From Allomyces macrogynus ATCC 38327 (taxonomy: Eukaryota > Blastocladiomycota > Blastocladiomycetes > Blastocladiales > Blastocladiaceae), in NCBI GenBank assembly GCA_000151295.1, contig GG745346.1, positions 786,064 to 850,063 on the forward strand: a DNA stretch of 64,000 nucleotides, given 5' to 3'. Of the stretch, positions 23,831 through 35,779 are shown piece after piece. A program made the translations under genes and the position numbers. The first letter of the stretch is position 1. Each line of letters starts with the position of its first letter. Below the pieces are notes generated by a model. The model worked only from the letters and a program-made list of their open reading frames with translations, ran no database searches and had not been told where the DNA came from.

Positions 23831-24023
23831 GCAGCGTGGAACTGGTCAGAAGACGTCGCCTGTCTTTAGGTGTGACGTTCTGTGAAAGTGACTTGGACGC
23901 ACGTTGCGAATGACTTGAACTCTTTAACGTCTCCATTGTTGCACCAGGGGAGCTCGTCACCGTGGCAGACATTTACAGGCGGTGGCAATTTACGCCGCTG
24001 ACAGTTGAACGAGCCTCAACAAG
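23831..24023. promoter_or_regulatory. bidirectional promoter interval, F-box / epsilon-tubulin
   Basis: Only 193 bp separate the two divergent start codons. Composition is AT-richer than coding DNA. No named motif is recognised. Confidence 0.45.
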
Positions 24024-25927
24024 ATGCCGCAGTCTCTGGTCATTCAAGGTAGCCAGCGATGCAACGCACTCGACACTCGATGCGATTGGATGTGTGCCAG
24101 AACTGCAACTGACCAGGAGATCTTGCCTGGCCGGATTAAACCAAACCAAACCTGGTCCTCATGCATCAATAGTCGGACAATGTGGAAATCAGGTCAACTA
24201 TCTTGAAAATGCCGAGAACGCAAGAGCATCTCGACGATATTTGGACTCAATCGAGCGGGATCAGCGCCTCATATTAGATTGGCAGTCGGTTCTGGGAACA
24301 GGCGCTCGCGGAACACTCGCAAACAAACCGCAAGGCCATTTATGACGAGTCTATGGCTACATTTTTCCAGAACATTGAGAGACGGTTCGTGGATCCTGAT
24401 TTGCTAGCTGATGCTTCTGTTTCCTCATTGGCGACCCATTCGTCATGACAGAGGGAAGAGACGAGCCGCCGTCCCGGTTGGGGATGGGACGGGCCAGATC
24501 AAAGGTCTCGAAGCGCGAGTATGCATTTTTCTGGTTGCAACCTTGCTCTTCCTACTCTTCTGACGGTCCTGATGCCGCTAGGGCCTCATGATCGACATGG
24601 AGGAGGGCGTCATCAACGCCATGGACGGTTCGCCACTGCGTGAGCTCTTCACCCCCGATCAGATCCTGACGGCGACGAGCGGGTCCGGCAACAACTGGGC
24701 GGTCGGCCACCACCATTACGGCGTGCAGTACGGTGACCATCTGCGCGACATGATCCGCAAGCAGGCCGAGGCGTGCGACGCTCTGCAGTCCGTGTTCCTG
24801 ATCCACTCGCTCGGCGGCGGGACCGGCAGCGGTCTCGGCACGCGCATCGCTGCATTCCTGGCCGACGAGCTACCCGACGTTTACCGGTTCGCGACCGTAG
24901 TCGCGCCATCGCCGCAGCACGACGATGTCGTGACGAGCCCGTACAACGCAGTTCTCGCCCTGCGTCACCTCGCCGAGCACGCTGACGCGGTCGTACCGGT
25001 GGAGAACCAGGCGCTCATGGATATTTGCGCGCACGCGGGTGTGACGGATCCGAAAGCTGACACGAAGCCGTTTGGCGCCATGAACCAGATTGTCGCGCAG
25101 TTGATGCTCAACATGACGGCGTCGATGCGGTTCCCCGGGTCGCTGAACGTGGATATTAACGAGATCACTATGAACCTTGTCCCGTTTCCGGCACTCAAGT
25201 ACTTGCTCGCGAGTATGAGCCCTGTCGCGGTCCGGCCAGCTGCCGGTGCGCCTGCCGCGTCTGTACGCGTCGATCGCCGCGTCGACCAAATGTTCACGGA
25301 GGCGTTCCAGCCCGAGGCGCAGCTGATCAAGTGCAACCCACGCACCTCGGTGTACGTTGCTGTTGTCTCTCGCGCGTGGTCGTCGTTTCCTCTTCGTACG
25401 GCCCTGATCGTTAGCGTATAGCTACGTCGCGTGCGCCGCCATGGCGCGTGGCGCTCTCCAAGTGTCGGACCTGCGCCGCAACATTGACCGCATTCAGAAG
25501 CAGCTGCAGTTTGTGTGGTGGAACCAAGAGGGCTGGAAAACGGGTCTGTGCCACGTTCCACCCGCGACCACGACCGAGTCGCTCCTGACGCTCTCCAACA
25601 ATACGTGTATCGCGCAGTCGTTTGCCGGCATCAAGACGCGGTTCATGAAGCTCTACACGCGCAAGGTGCGGTTTCGCTTCGTGGTGACGGGGATATGCGA
25701 CGATATGCTCACGTTTGCTCCTTGTCCAGGCAAATATGCACCATTACACCGAGTACATGGAAAAGGCCGAGTTCACCGACGCGCTCGCGTCGCTCAACAG
25801 CGTGATTGCCGAGTATCGTCAGGTGGAGCGCGATCCGGGCCCGCAGGACGTGGAGGACGATGACTGGGAGGCATGGGCTCGCGCCCAAGTCCGGGGAAGG
25901 GTCGGTTCAGGAATGAATGGAGTGTGA
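24024..25927 (+). CDS. TUBE1: epsilon-tubulin
   Basis: Centriole/basal-body tubulin needed for triplet microtubules. Seven exons are proposed: 24024-24048, 24173-24192, 24278-24388, 24459-24518, 24582-25351, 25422-25665 and 25730-25927. All introns are GT-AG of 63-124 bp and phases agree. The product is 475 residues, the same length as human TUBE1. Motifs: VGQCGNQIGSRFW at the amino end, IDMEEGV, SGSGNNWAVGH, the tubulin T4 loop GGGTGSGLGTR, and epsilon-type YRF..V..SP..HDDVVTSPYN. It is clearly closer to epsilon- than to alpha, beta, gamma or delta-tubulin. The short 5' exons make the amino end easy to miss by gene finders. Epsilon-tubulin is confined to organisms with centrioles, so this supports a flagellated life stage. 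Confidence 0.95.
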
Positions 25928-26161
25928 TTTGTGATGGGCTGCGGTCAAAATGGGCGTTTGTGCGTCGTTGCTCGACGACAAGACAGAGCTGCTAGATAAT
26001 TTCAAATACATTCATGGATCCTCGCCGACCGAGCGGCGACACGGCAACCAAACGACTAAGGGGGTGCTAAAGAAAAAAGCGGCGAGCGAGAGCGGCCCAG
26101 GCCACGGCCACGACCGCGACAAGGGCCACGACTTGATGGCCAGGTCCGGCACAACGACGAC

Positions 26162-27117
26162 TTAGTTGTCCGAGGCAATCCACGGCTCCAGAGCCTGCTT
26201 CCAGTCGAAAACGGCCTTTTCGCCAAACCAGAGCGAGATTTCGGTCGTAGCCGCTTCGTGACTGTCCGAGCCATGGAAACAGTTACGGCCCACGGCCGTG
26301 CAGTAGTCAGCACGCAGAGTGCCGGGCTCCGAGTCGAGCGGGTTGGTCGCGCCGAGCAGCTTGCGGCCCTGGCGAATCACGTCCTTGCCCTGCCAGACCA
26401 TGCCAACAACGGGCGCCTTGCCATTGGACATGTAGTCCACGAGCCCGTTGAAGAATGGACGGCCCTTGAGATCACCGTAGTGCTGCTCAACGAGCGCCTT
26501 CGACGGCACGAGCAGCTTGAGGCCGACGAGCTTGTACCCGCGGCGCTCGAAGCGCGAAATCACCTCGCCGACCAGACCGCGCTGCACGCCGTCGGGCTTG
26601 ACGGCAATGAACGTGCGCTCCGTCGTGGTGCCCTTGACACCTGCAATTGGGATTGTCGACGCCGCGGCCTCGACCGGCGCGTTGGTCGACGTCGTGTAGG
26701 CGAAGCCGGCGAGCGCCGTCGTGGCCAGCGCGGCGGCGCCAAAGGCGACCGAGCGCGACGCCGGAGCTGCACGGACCGTCGACATCTGGCGAGCTACATT
26801 ACGAAAGACCCAGCACGTCAGTTTTTCGGTCAAGGAACCAGCAAAAAACGCGTCGGATCAGGACAGAAGTCGTACCGGCCGACAGCGATGCCTGGCGAGC
26901 GGCTGGGAAACACAGACAAGAAGAGGACGCCGGGCACATTGTCGGGTCAGAATTCGCGTCTATTCGCGATTGACGAAAGAGCGCGGAGCTCGCGGAGCTC
27001 GCGGCGGGGGCTGCGAGCGCCTGGAGCCCCAGAGAGTCGCGGGTGGCGGCGGTCGGTGCATGGAGACAAAATACCGGCAGCAACGCGGCGGAGCGGGGCA
27101 CGGGCGGCGGCGAACAT
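26162..27117 (-). CDS. nucleoside diphosphate kinase, mitochondrial type (NME4-like)
   Basis: Transfers the gamma phosphate from ATP to NDPs. The carboxyl ~150 residues are a complete NDPK domain: [33 protein letters not shown], and [10 protein letters not shown] with the phospho-acceptor His. Exon 2 is 26793-26162. A first exon 27117-27075 ([14 protein letters not shown]) joins across a 281-bp GT-AG intron in phase 1 and gives 224 residues with an Arg-rich presequence, followed by a hydrophobic [17 protein letters not shown] segment, as in inner-membrane NDPKs. The first exon is less certain than the domain because the intron is long for this window. Active-site Ile-Ile, usual before the His, reads Cys-Phe here. 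The gene is convergent with epsilon-tubulin. Confidence 0.9.
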
Positions 27118-27697
27118 GGTTTGAAGCGGGCTCGAGGGTCTCGGACAGGCAAACGAACGAGAAGACGGGAGGGAGAAATCGGTGGCGGGCGGGGCAGGAA
27201 CTTGAAGTGCACGCGAGCGGCCACGCTGGCTGTGATCACCACAGCGTGGCCGGCAACGGCGCACCGCAAGAACACGTGTGATTCGGCTGTCTCCCTTGTT
27301 GACCTGTTCGCACGCCCAACCACTTTGCTTTCCACCATGCCAAGACGTGTCCGGCGTCTCGCGCAAGAAAGAAAGAAAGAGGGACGATTTGATTTGATTT
27401 GAAGGATGCTGAAGGACGCACACGCGACGAGCGGAGTGCCCAATCCAACAATCGCGTGCCTGCGCGCGTCGTGGTGATGAAAAAGATGCGAATGCCGGTT
27501 GCGGGCAACGACGGGATCACGAACCAGGAACTGCCCTCGGTCCCTCGTAGCTCCGGCACGTGGCCTAGGCACGGCCGGGAGCGACCTTTGGCGGCATGCC
27601 TGCAGCCTGTGTGAGCTTGCGAGCATAATGCCGGGCGTACGACGCGGCAAATAACTACACGAAGGGAATCGTTGGCGTGAGAACAATCAAACAACCA
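27118..27697. other. intergenic interval (NDPK 5' side)
   Basis: 580 bp between the NDPK start and the stop of the next minus-strand gene. It should contain the NDPK promoter. No gene or named site is recognised. Confidence 0.45.
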
Positions 27698-28644
27698 TCA
27701 CACGACGACTTGTCCAAAACGTACATTCGCCAAGCCGACCACGAGCGTCAAAACCATGAACATGAACCCGAGGTGCCATGCGAGCGGCGAGATTTGCGTC
27801 ACGACCATAGCCGTGGCGAGAAACAGACCGGCGTGCACGTAGATCCATATTTGCACGACGCGGAACACGAGCACGTTTTGCAGCGCGACGGCGACGAGGC
27901 CGAGGACCGCCATCAGCGCGCAAAGGCCAGAGTACGCGAGCTGGCCGATCACCCACGGTCGCTGTCGCGCCTCGAGCGATGCGATCAGGTCGCGCTCTTC
28001 CTGTGTCGCTACACACCGTCACGAAGGAAACATCGGTAGTAAGGCCAGCGTTTCGCAGCGGCATGAATGGGTGAGAAAAGGGCATCGCACGGACCTTGCT
28101 CGAGCGCGGCCGTGTAGTCGGAGGGCATGAACCCGTTCAGGAACAGCACAATGTGGACGATCTCGTAGGCGAGGTACGCCTAAAGATGGCAAGGGATGTG
28201 ATGGAACCATAATCAGTTTCGCGCGTCTCAACATCATGACCTCTCCAAGCGTACCAGCGTCAAGACAAAAAACATGGCCAGCCCTGCCCGGAGCGATACG
28301 AGGCCCGCGCACCCGTGGTCCGGCTGGTCTGTCCTCGACTCGTCGTGCGTCTTGCTGGTCGCCCCCTCGAGATCCTTCCATTCATTGCCCATAGCCTCGC
28401 GCTTCTCGAACCACCCAGTCGCGGGACCAGATTTGCTCGCGCCCGCAGTCGAGACCGTTGGCGAGCTCGGAGCGCTGTTGCGCACAATCGACATGGACGA
28501 GTACGGCGGCAGGTGGTCCTCGGTGTACGACGATTTGCGCGACAGACTCAGCACCACGGGCTCGGGCGCGGCAGGTGATCGTGTCGAGGTCGGGGTCGAG
28601 ACCGTTGACGGCGGCGGGTTCGCAGAAGGCTCGTGGGTGGACAT
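27698..28644 (-). CDS. multi-pass membrane protein of unknown family
   Basis: Exons 28644-28255, 28179-28095 and 28008-27698, with 75 and 86 bp GT-AG introns; the product is 261 residues. The first ~110 residues are Ser/Pro/Thr-rich and probably cytosolic. Then come a long hydrophobic stretch (GLAMFFVLTLAYLAYEIVHI, ~115-145) and three further membrane segments: QLAYSGLCALMAVLGLVAVA, QIWIYVHAGLFLATAMVV and GFMFMVLTLVVGLANVRF. The chain ends shortly after the last segment. I do not recognise the family. The splicing that recovers four alternating hydrophobic segments in one frame supports a real gene. Confidence 0.65.
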
Positions 28645-29127
28645 AATTTGCTGGATGAATTGGCGCAGCTGGATCAGAACCGACCGCGGGCCGAGGGGAG
28701 CAGCGCTCTTTTATGTGAAGATGGGGGCCGACGCGTAAGCTAGAGGCAACGTCAGCGGTCTGGTGGATCATGGATCCGAATGCGGCTCCATGAACCGTGG
28801 CGCTGTTTTGTTTCTTGCGGCCATAATGGTTGAAGTGGTTGCTGGAGCCAAGGCGGCCTGGCTGGAGCGGTGGATCAAGCACTCAATCACGCCGAAACGT
28901 TGGCTCATGATTGATGGACGCTCATGAACAGTGGATCTGTGAGCAAACTGGAGCATTTGCAAGTCAGAAATGAAATTATCTGAGTTCTGCGTTCTCCTCG
29001 ACCTTGCTCAACCACGACGCGACGGAAAAAAAAACAATCATGTCAAAAAGGCGTGGGTCGCCCAGGAAGGAACATCAGGAACAAGTAACACTCTTACTAC
29101 CAAAAAATCAACCGCGTCGACACGCGT
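28645..29127. other. intergenic interval
   Basis: It contains the upstream region of the membrane protein and the 3' end of PUF60. AT-rich patches lie near 28965-29110. No gene is recognised. Confidence 0.45.
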
Positions 29128-30956
29128 TCACTCGTCGTAACGCTTGCTCTCAAACTTCTTGAGCGAGTACTCGCCCGCCGTGACTTGGTTGCCCGAGAAG
29201 AAGCGACCGTTCATGACGCGCTCGCACGATTGGCGCTCTACGCCAACATTTTGCAGTCAGAATCACGGCTACTCCACATCGTCAGGCCGACTGGTGTGGA
29301 AGAATTAGCGTACCTTCGACAAGCTCAAACTCGACAAACACGCGCACGTCCGACTCGCCGCCGCGCTGCTTGAGTTCCGGGTTGACGTGCACGACCACCT
29401 GCTTGACGTTGCCGTGCCGCCGGCACTCTTCCTCGACATCCTCTTGCAAGTATTCGTCGACCTGGTCGGCCGTGACCATGTTCTTGAGCACGAGCACGGG
29501 CGACGGGTCCTCAATGTCGATCTTGGGGATCACGGGCCGGCCACCGGACGGCAATGGCGGAACACCACCGCGGGGCCGCGGGAATCGCGAGAGCGCCGCC
29601 ATGCCCTCGGGGAAGGGCCCGCCCACGAGCGTCGGCGTCACGAGCAGCCGTTCGCCGCCAATCATGAGCCCGTCGAGGTACTTGATGGCCTTTAGCGCGT
29701 CCTCCTTGGTCTCATACTCGGCGAACCCGTAGCCCTTGTGCCGGAAGGTGGTGAGGTCCGGCTACAAGAGAAAGAGCGACAAATGGCGATGTGAGCGATC
29801 ACGAATCAGCAGAGTGTCGGTCGAGTTGGGAGGGAAAAAAGACGTACACAAATCGAAAACTGTGTCAACTTGCCCATGCCCTCAAACAGCTCGCGCATCT
29901 CCTCCTCGGTCACGAGCGGGTGAACACTGGCCATGTAGAGCCGGTTGGGCAGTTTGGCCTGGAAATGGTGCCAAATGTCGTCGGAAAAGCCGTGCGTGTG
30001 GTTGCTCTTGAGTGGTCTACGTCACAAGGGGAAAGGAATCAGCCAGCGACCGAAGAATACGGGGTCGGCTCAATGCAATTCGCGGTAGAGACGCACCGGT
30101 CGCCAAGCTCGACACCATTGGTCCCGCGAATCGCGGCAGCAGCGGCCTCGGGCGCATCAAACTCGACAAAGCACCAGCCCTTGTGCGTGTTCAAGTTCGG
30201 GTCGCGCGTCATCGACAGCTCCTTGATGAACCCAAACTTGCTAAACAGCAGGCGAATCTCGGCCTCGGTCACGTTCGGCGACAAATTGCCCACGTAGATG
30301 CGGTTGATGATGCGGTTAATCACGGGCGTGATGAGCGCCTGCGGCTTGCGGTCAGGGCGCGGACGCACGGGCGGTGGAGTGCGCGACCGGCGCCGGCGTG
30401 GTGGCGGCGACCGCGACCGCGAACGGTACCGACGATCGCGCGACCGACTGCGCGACCGGTATCGGCGCGGGCGCGACCATGACCGCGACCGCGACCGGCG
30501 GCGCCGCGGCGGTGGGGAACGACTGAGTGGGCGGCGCGACCCGCGCGAACGCGAGCGAGACCGGGAACGGCCGCGTGGGGAGAGCGACCGCGATGCGGGT
30601 GCGCGGATCCGGTCATCGATGCGGCGACCACGGGGAGACGCGCGCCGTGCGCGAGATTCGTTGTGTGCACTGCCAACGGGCGACGGACTCCGCTGTGGCG
30701 AGCCACGGCTACGATCGCGAGGCGGAGCTTCACCACGACTATGGCTGCGGCTCCGAGCAGAGCGGTCGTCGCGATTCACGGCGGCAGCATTACCGTTAGG
30801 AGACGGTTCGGCCAATGCGGGACTCGACACGGCAGCGCCCTTGGCTTTTCCAGAATGCTCAAAGAGCTTGGTGATCAGCTTGGCATAGTCCTTGGCGGCC
30901 TGAACGCGAACCAATTGGTCATCAGACAGGGGGCTCGACGCTGCCATGGCCGACAC
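29128..30956 (-). CDS. PUF60: PUF60-like poly(U)-binding splicing factor with RS region
   Basis: Exons 30956-30097, 30016-29848, 29761-29314 and 29237-29128, with GT-AG introns of 80, 86 and 76 bp; the product is 528 residues. Order: a short helix (LSDDQLVRVQAAKDYAKLI, ~10-30) matching the conserved PUF60 amino-terminal helix; an Arg-Ser/Asp-rich region (~65-200); RRM1 (INRIYVGNLSPNV...KGWCFVEF, ~215-285); RRM2 (NRLYMASVHPLV...HKGYGFAEYE, ~310-385); and a carboxyl U2AF-homology motif (UHM; VLVLKNMV...GRFFSGNQV, ~430-520) with its Arg-x-Phe signature. The family helps U2AF recognise 3' splice sites. The RS region between the helix and RRM1 is absent from human PUF60 as I know it and resembles SR proteins. 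Confidence 0.88.
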
Positions 30957-31754
30957 ACCTTCGGTACGCTTACGGTTCCGTTGGTTTAAATGGGGCTTCG
31001 ATAAGCTGAGAGAGGTCGCCGAGCTTGACGGTGCTATTTCCAGGAGCCAATGGTCGGGTCGACGCCGGCACTTGACGCTGGCAGGAACGTTTAGAGAGCG
31101 AGAAAAGGGGGTCTCTGGTCCGGTGCGGGCAGCTGCACGGCAAGTAGAGCGTTGGTTGGTGCTACAAGTCGCGAGAGTCGTCGTCGTCGGCCACGGTCCA
31201 CGGGATCACGGTGCTCTTTTTGGGTGTCGTTCGAAAGGGGTTCGCTGGAGGCATGACTGGCGTGCCAAAACCATCGACCCGGATATCACAATGATTTCGC
31301 TCATTTTGCACGGCTCCAGCGAACCAGCTTCAATCTTCATTTTGGTCGCGAACATGGCGCTTCAGCGCGCTCTAACTCGGCGCAATCTCGTCTACAATGC
31401 GGAAGGACGCTGTCCTGGGGCCAAAGTGTTGGGTCAGTCGCGGTCTTCCTCTCTGCACCCCACCAGCAACGCCCTCGGACCCCTCCCCTGTCCTCGCTCC
31501 TCCGCTTCCTGCCCATTACATAGCCACTCTCGCGCCCGACAACTCGCACCCTTGCCGGGCTACGCCATAGACTAGATCCCCGACTTTCTCACTTCTCGCT
31601 TCGAGGCGTTTTGCTCGCCCCCACAACCATCGACCGCGCCGCTGCTTGCTTCGCGACTCGAGTCGAATTGCTCAATTTTTTCCCTCCGACCGCGACCGGT
31701 ATCCACGCCGACGCAATCCCGCCGTTATTTCATGACCAGTCGTCGTGCTCGGAC
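30957..31754. promoter_or_regulatory. divergent intergenic interval, PUF60 / kinase
   Basis: 798 bp between divergent genes. A pyrimidine-rich stretch lies on the plus strand near 31440-31530 (CCTCGGACCCCTCCCCTG), upstream of the kinase. No specific site is recognised. Confidence 0.4.
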
Positions 31755-33994
31755 ATGTCGCGCTACGGTGACCGCCCTGTGACGCCGCTCGCGCAGGCCA
31801 CGACGCTCGTTGGCAACGGGCACGGGAGCCCGTTGACGCCGGATCCGGCGCTGGACGTTGACGCGCCCATGCCGGGCTGGGAACCCGAGGAGCCGCGAAA
31901 GAAGGTACATGGCGATGCCGTACGTGCGCGCGCTGCGGTTGCGGATCTGTTCCTCACTCGACTGCGTCGCCGTGGTCTAGTCCGAATGGCTCGACTCGTT
32001 CATCACGTCGCGCACGTCCATGGACGAGTACACGTTCATCAAGACACTGGGCCAAGGTACGTTTGGCAAGGTCAAACTCGCGCAGCACAACCAGTCTGGC
32101 CGCAAGGTACAGCTCGCATCATGTCCCTCCCCTACCTGGCTGGCGAAAGCATTTAACTCACGGGAACGCGCTCACAACTGTCCACTCGACGACTAGGTCG
32201 CGATCAAGCTGATTGAAAAGGACAACATCAAGACCGACAAGCAAAAGACAAGCGTGCGGCGCGAAGTGCGTCTCCTCTCGCTGCTGCACCACCGCAACAT
32301 TGTGTGCGTGCACGACGTGATCGAGACGCCGACGCAGATTTGCATTGTCATGGAGTACCTTGCCGGCGGCGAGCTGTTTGACCACATCGTCAAGAACCAC
32401 CATCTCGGCGAAGACGAGGCGCGCCGCTTTGTACAGCAAATTGTCGCTGCTGTTGACTATTGTCATCAGGTCCGTCGTCTCGTGCCGTTCCCCCGCGTTC
32501 TGCGCCATTTCGCTGGAACGTGACCAACTGATGCCGTGCGTGATCTTGTAGCACTCGGTCATTCACCGGGACCTCAAGCCCGAAAACCTGCTCTTGGCCG
32601 ACGACTCGACGCTCAAGCTCATCGACTTTGGCTTTGTCAACACGTTTGACGGCGAGACGCTGCTTGACACGTTTTGCGGCTCAGTTCGTCTTCTCACCGC
32701 GATTGTCTTTTCGTTTATCAGCCCTCTCTGACGCACCTTTTGTCACCGCTGAATAGCCCTTTTACGCAAGCCCGCAAATGATCCGCGGGATCCGGTACAC
32801 GGGCCCCGAGAGCGACGTCTGGTCCATCGCCGTGATCCTGTACGCGATGCTGAGCGGGCGGCTGCCATTTGACGCACCCGACATGCGCAAGCTCTACGAC
32901 CGCATCGCGTCGGGTGAGTACCAGTGCCCGTCCTACTTTTCACCGGGCGTCGTCGACCTGCTGCGCAAGATGCTTGTCGTCGACCCGAAACGGCGGTACA
33001 CGGTCGAGCAAGTCAAGGCGCACCCCTGGCTGCAGTGGCCCGTCCCGGTCGCGCAGGACACGCGGCCGATGGTTCCGACCCTCCCGCTGCGCCGCGACGT
33101 GATCCAGTCGATTGAGCAGTTTGGGTTCGCAACGGCCGACGTACACCAGGTCATGGCGCAGGCGCGCACGGGCGAAGTCACGCGGCACCCGATTCTCGGG
33201 TATTATGCGCTGCTGGCTGCGGGTGGGCATGGCGCGCATTTCAATGGGCTCTGGAATGCCGCGGCGAAGCGCGTCGACTCGACGTACCATTCTGCGACAG
33301 TGTCGCTGACCGGGACCGTTGATCGTGCTGCGAGCCGTGCGTCGGTCACGTCGAGCCAGTCGTCGGTCGCGTCCACGTCGCGCCGGGTGTCGACTGCGTC
33401 GCCGACGCATGGTGCGCCTGCGCCGGCTCCCGTTGCTCCGACGGGACCGCGCTTGACCGCGGTATCGCTCAAAGGGTGGTCGCTCACGACGCAGCACGAC
33501 TTGGCCGCGCTCATGGCCACGCTCCGCCGCGTCCAGGTGCTCACGGGCGTGCGCACTTACGAGAAGAGTGCATATGTGTATGCGTGCGACGTGGGCAGCA
33601 TGGGGTGGGACCTGCACGTGTTCACGGTTCTGGCCGACGCGTCGCTGTGCGTGCAGCTCAAGCGGATGCGCGGCACGAGTACGAGTCGCTTGCTTTGTGG
33701 TCGTTTGTGATGTGTGGGTGCTTGACTGACGGCGCACTGTTTTTTCGATTCACAGATTGCCCACAGTTCTGCTCGTACTTCCTGACCGAGTTCAAGAGAG
33801 AACTCGATCTCTTGTCGGCTCCGATGCCTACTGCCCCGCCGCGCGAGGGCACTGACCAGCGCCAGCGGGCCGCGGTCGAGCCAACTGTCATACACCCGGT
33901 GGCTTGTGTTGCGGGTCAAGCGCCGAGTACGCTATCACCGTCGTCATCATCGTCGACTGGCTATCCGCGACACTGGCGCGCGTCGTCGTTTTAG
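31755..33994 (+). CDS. NUAK/MARK-like (CAMKL) protein kinase with KA1-like tail
   Basis: Exons 31755-31904, 31981-32106, 32197-32469, 32552-32683, 32757-33678 and 33756-33994; all introns are GT-AG of 73-90 bp; 613 residues. Kinase domain ~68-325: GQGTFGKV glycine loop, VAIK lysine, HRDLKPEN catalytic loop, DFG as LIDFGFVN, and T-loop LLDTFCGSPFYASPQ. Sequence order CGSPFYASP...YTGPESDVWS is closest to NUAK kinases within the AMPK-related group. The usual APE triplet reads SPQ. After a Ser/Thr-rich linker, the carboxyl ~70 residues (LHVFTVLADASLCVQLKRM...QFCSYFLTEFKREL) resemble a KA1 membrane-binding domain. In the family LKB1-type kinases phosphorylate the T-loop Thr. Cellular role here is unknown. 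Confidence 0.88.
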
Positions 33995-34224
33995 CAGTTT
34001 GGGTTGGGTGACTGGATGAACTCTGGTCCGTGCGACTGGTTGATTCTTCGCCGATTGCTTTTCGTTTCCGTTCATTATACCCTGCTAAATAGAGGGGGAT
34101 CTTGGGTGACGGAGGCGAATTTGCCACAGAGTGAAACGCACTCCCAATCGGTACTTTAATCAGCCCAAAAACAACAAATGAAGACATGGCCCTCTTCCTT
34201 CTACACAGCGACCAACCGCCCAAA

Positions 34225-34905
34225 TCACTTGCCGCCTTGAATCTTGTCGAGGAGCAAGTTGATGCGACTGCGCATGTTGGGCTGCCCGCGGTCGTTTTTC
34301 TTGTTCATGACAGTCGCCTCGTGGTGCCGCTTGCGCTGCGCCGACTTCTTGGCCTTGGCCACGTCCTGCTTCTTGCGCAGCCGCTCCTGCACTTCGCGCT
34401 CGCGCTCGGCGCGGATCCGCTCGGCCTCTTCAAACGCCTTCTTGAACGGGTTCGGCTTGCTGACAGGGCCCGTCAGCGCGGTAATGTTGCGGTTCTTGGC
34501 GCCGGCCTTGGCGACGGCCTTGGCGATGTCGGACCTGGTGGAGAGGAATGGTACAAGCGGTGAGATTCTGATCTTGGGGAAAGGATCAGCTGGGGAGCAG
34601 GAGGAGTAAGACCGATTCCCGGCAAGCTTGCCCTGCGGCGCCCTCCTCGGTGCCAGTTCGGCCTCGTTGTCGTCCGGCAGCAGCGACGAGTGCCTTTCAT
34701 TGCCCGGGGGAGTTGCTTCGTCTTCGGTAATTGCGGGTGTCTATTACAGTAAAGTGCGGTTTCATGGTGAGCCTCCATCAACAGCAGCGGGAAGGTCAGC
34801 AAGCCGTACACTGGGACCGCCGTAGCCCTCCTTGGCGAGCAGCTTGGCGTAGCTCTTCTTGACGCGCGAGTTGTGAATGAGCTTTTGCTTAGAGTTGAGC
34901 TTCAT
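34225..34905 (-). CDS. FYV7: FYV7-like rRNA processing protein
   Basis: Exons 34905-34810, 34740-34613 and 34534-34225, with 69 and 78 bp GT-AG introns; 177 residues. The amino end is basic (MKLNSKQKLIHNSRVKKSYA). The carboxyl half is a highly charged helix (AFEEAERIRAEREREVQER) ending in the family signature GQPNMRSRINLLLDKIQ, as in Fyv7-type proteins. Yeast Fyv7 (~150 residues) acts in maturation of the small-subunit rRNA precursor in the nucleolus. The identification rests mainly on the carboxyl signature and the general build. Confidence 0.72.
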
Positions 34906-35779
34906 GATGCTGCGAGATGGGTTGGCTGGGTTCGTGCTCGTAAATTCGACTGCGGAGAGGACACAAGCTCGGTTTCGTGATCGGTTGCAAGCGACCAGCA
35001 AGGCCAAGTTGCCGACCTCGAACCACCAACGATCACCAGCGATCAACCGTCAACACCTCCAACCACCGACCATCCCTTCCAGACTACGACCCCTCGCGCT
35101 ACCTGCCGAGACCATGCAAGCAGCACGACAATTACGACGAACCAACCACCATGCTGCGCTTCCACGCGGTCTTGCGTTAGCCAGGACCCGACCGACCATG
35201 ATCTCTCCGCTCGCCATTTTCCGACAACAATCATCGTTCAATGGCCTCGGCCCGCACTCGTTGCACCCAGCCGTCACGACGCTGTCGAGGGCGCAATTCT
35301 CCACCACGAACGCCGACACCGGCAAACTTGCGCTGCGTCCTGCAAGCACAAGCCTGCCAACGCCGAGGATTGCTGCCGACAGGATACTCGGCGAACCAGG
35401 ACACAACCACGATGCTGGCTACGATGCCCAAAATGTTCTCGGCGTGCCTGGTCCGGGCCTTGCCGTATTCGCGCTCAGGGCATGTCGTGGAGGGCCGAAC
35501 CGACAGTAAGGCTCGTTATCAATCGAAGTTTGGCTCTCTCGTAGTGTCCTGATGGTGTTGCCGCTGGATAGCCAATTGCGCGAGCCCGTCGTGCCGCTCC
35601 GCCATTTCCACGTCGCTGCCGCTCTCGCTAACCGATTGGACACAGCGCACTCGCCCTCCGGCGCGTCGTTTGACCCGACGCTTCTGGCGCTCAAGGAGCT
35701 CAGCTGCGACCCCGCCCCGCTCGTCGATTCCGCTGGTCACTTGTCGCGGGGGCCCGAGTCGGAGCCGGAGCCGGAGCCC

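Noticed and set aside
24588..25421. Epsilon-tubulin read as a single exon starting at MIDMEEGV
   Set aside because: It would lack the GQCGNQ nucleotide-binding start. Upstream exons restore it with correct phase.
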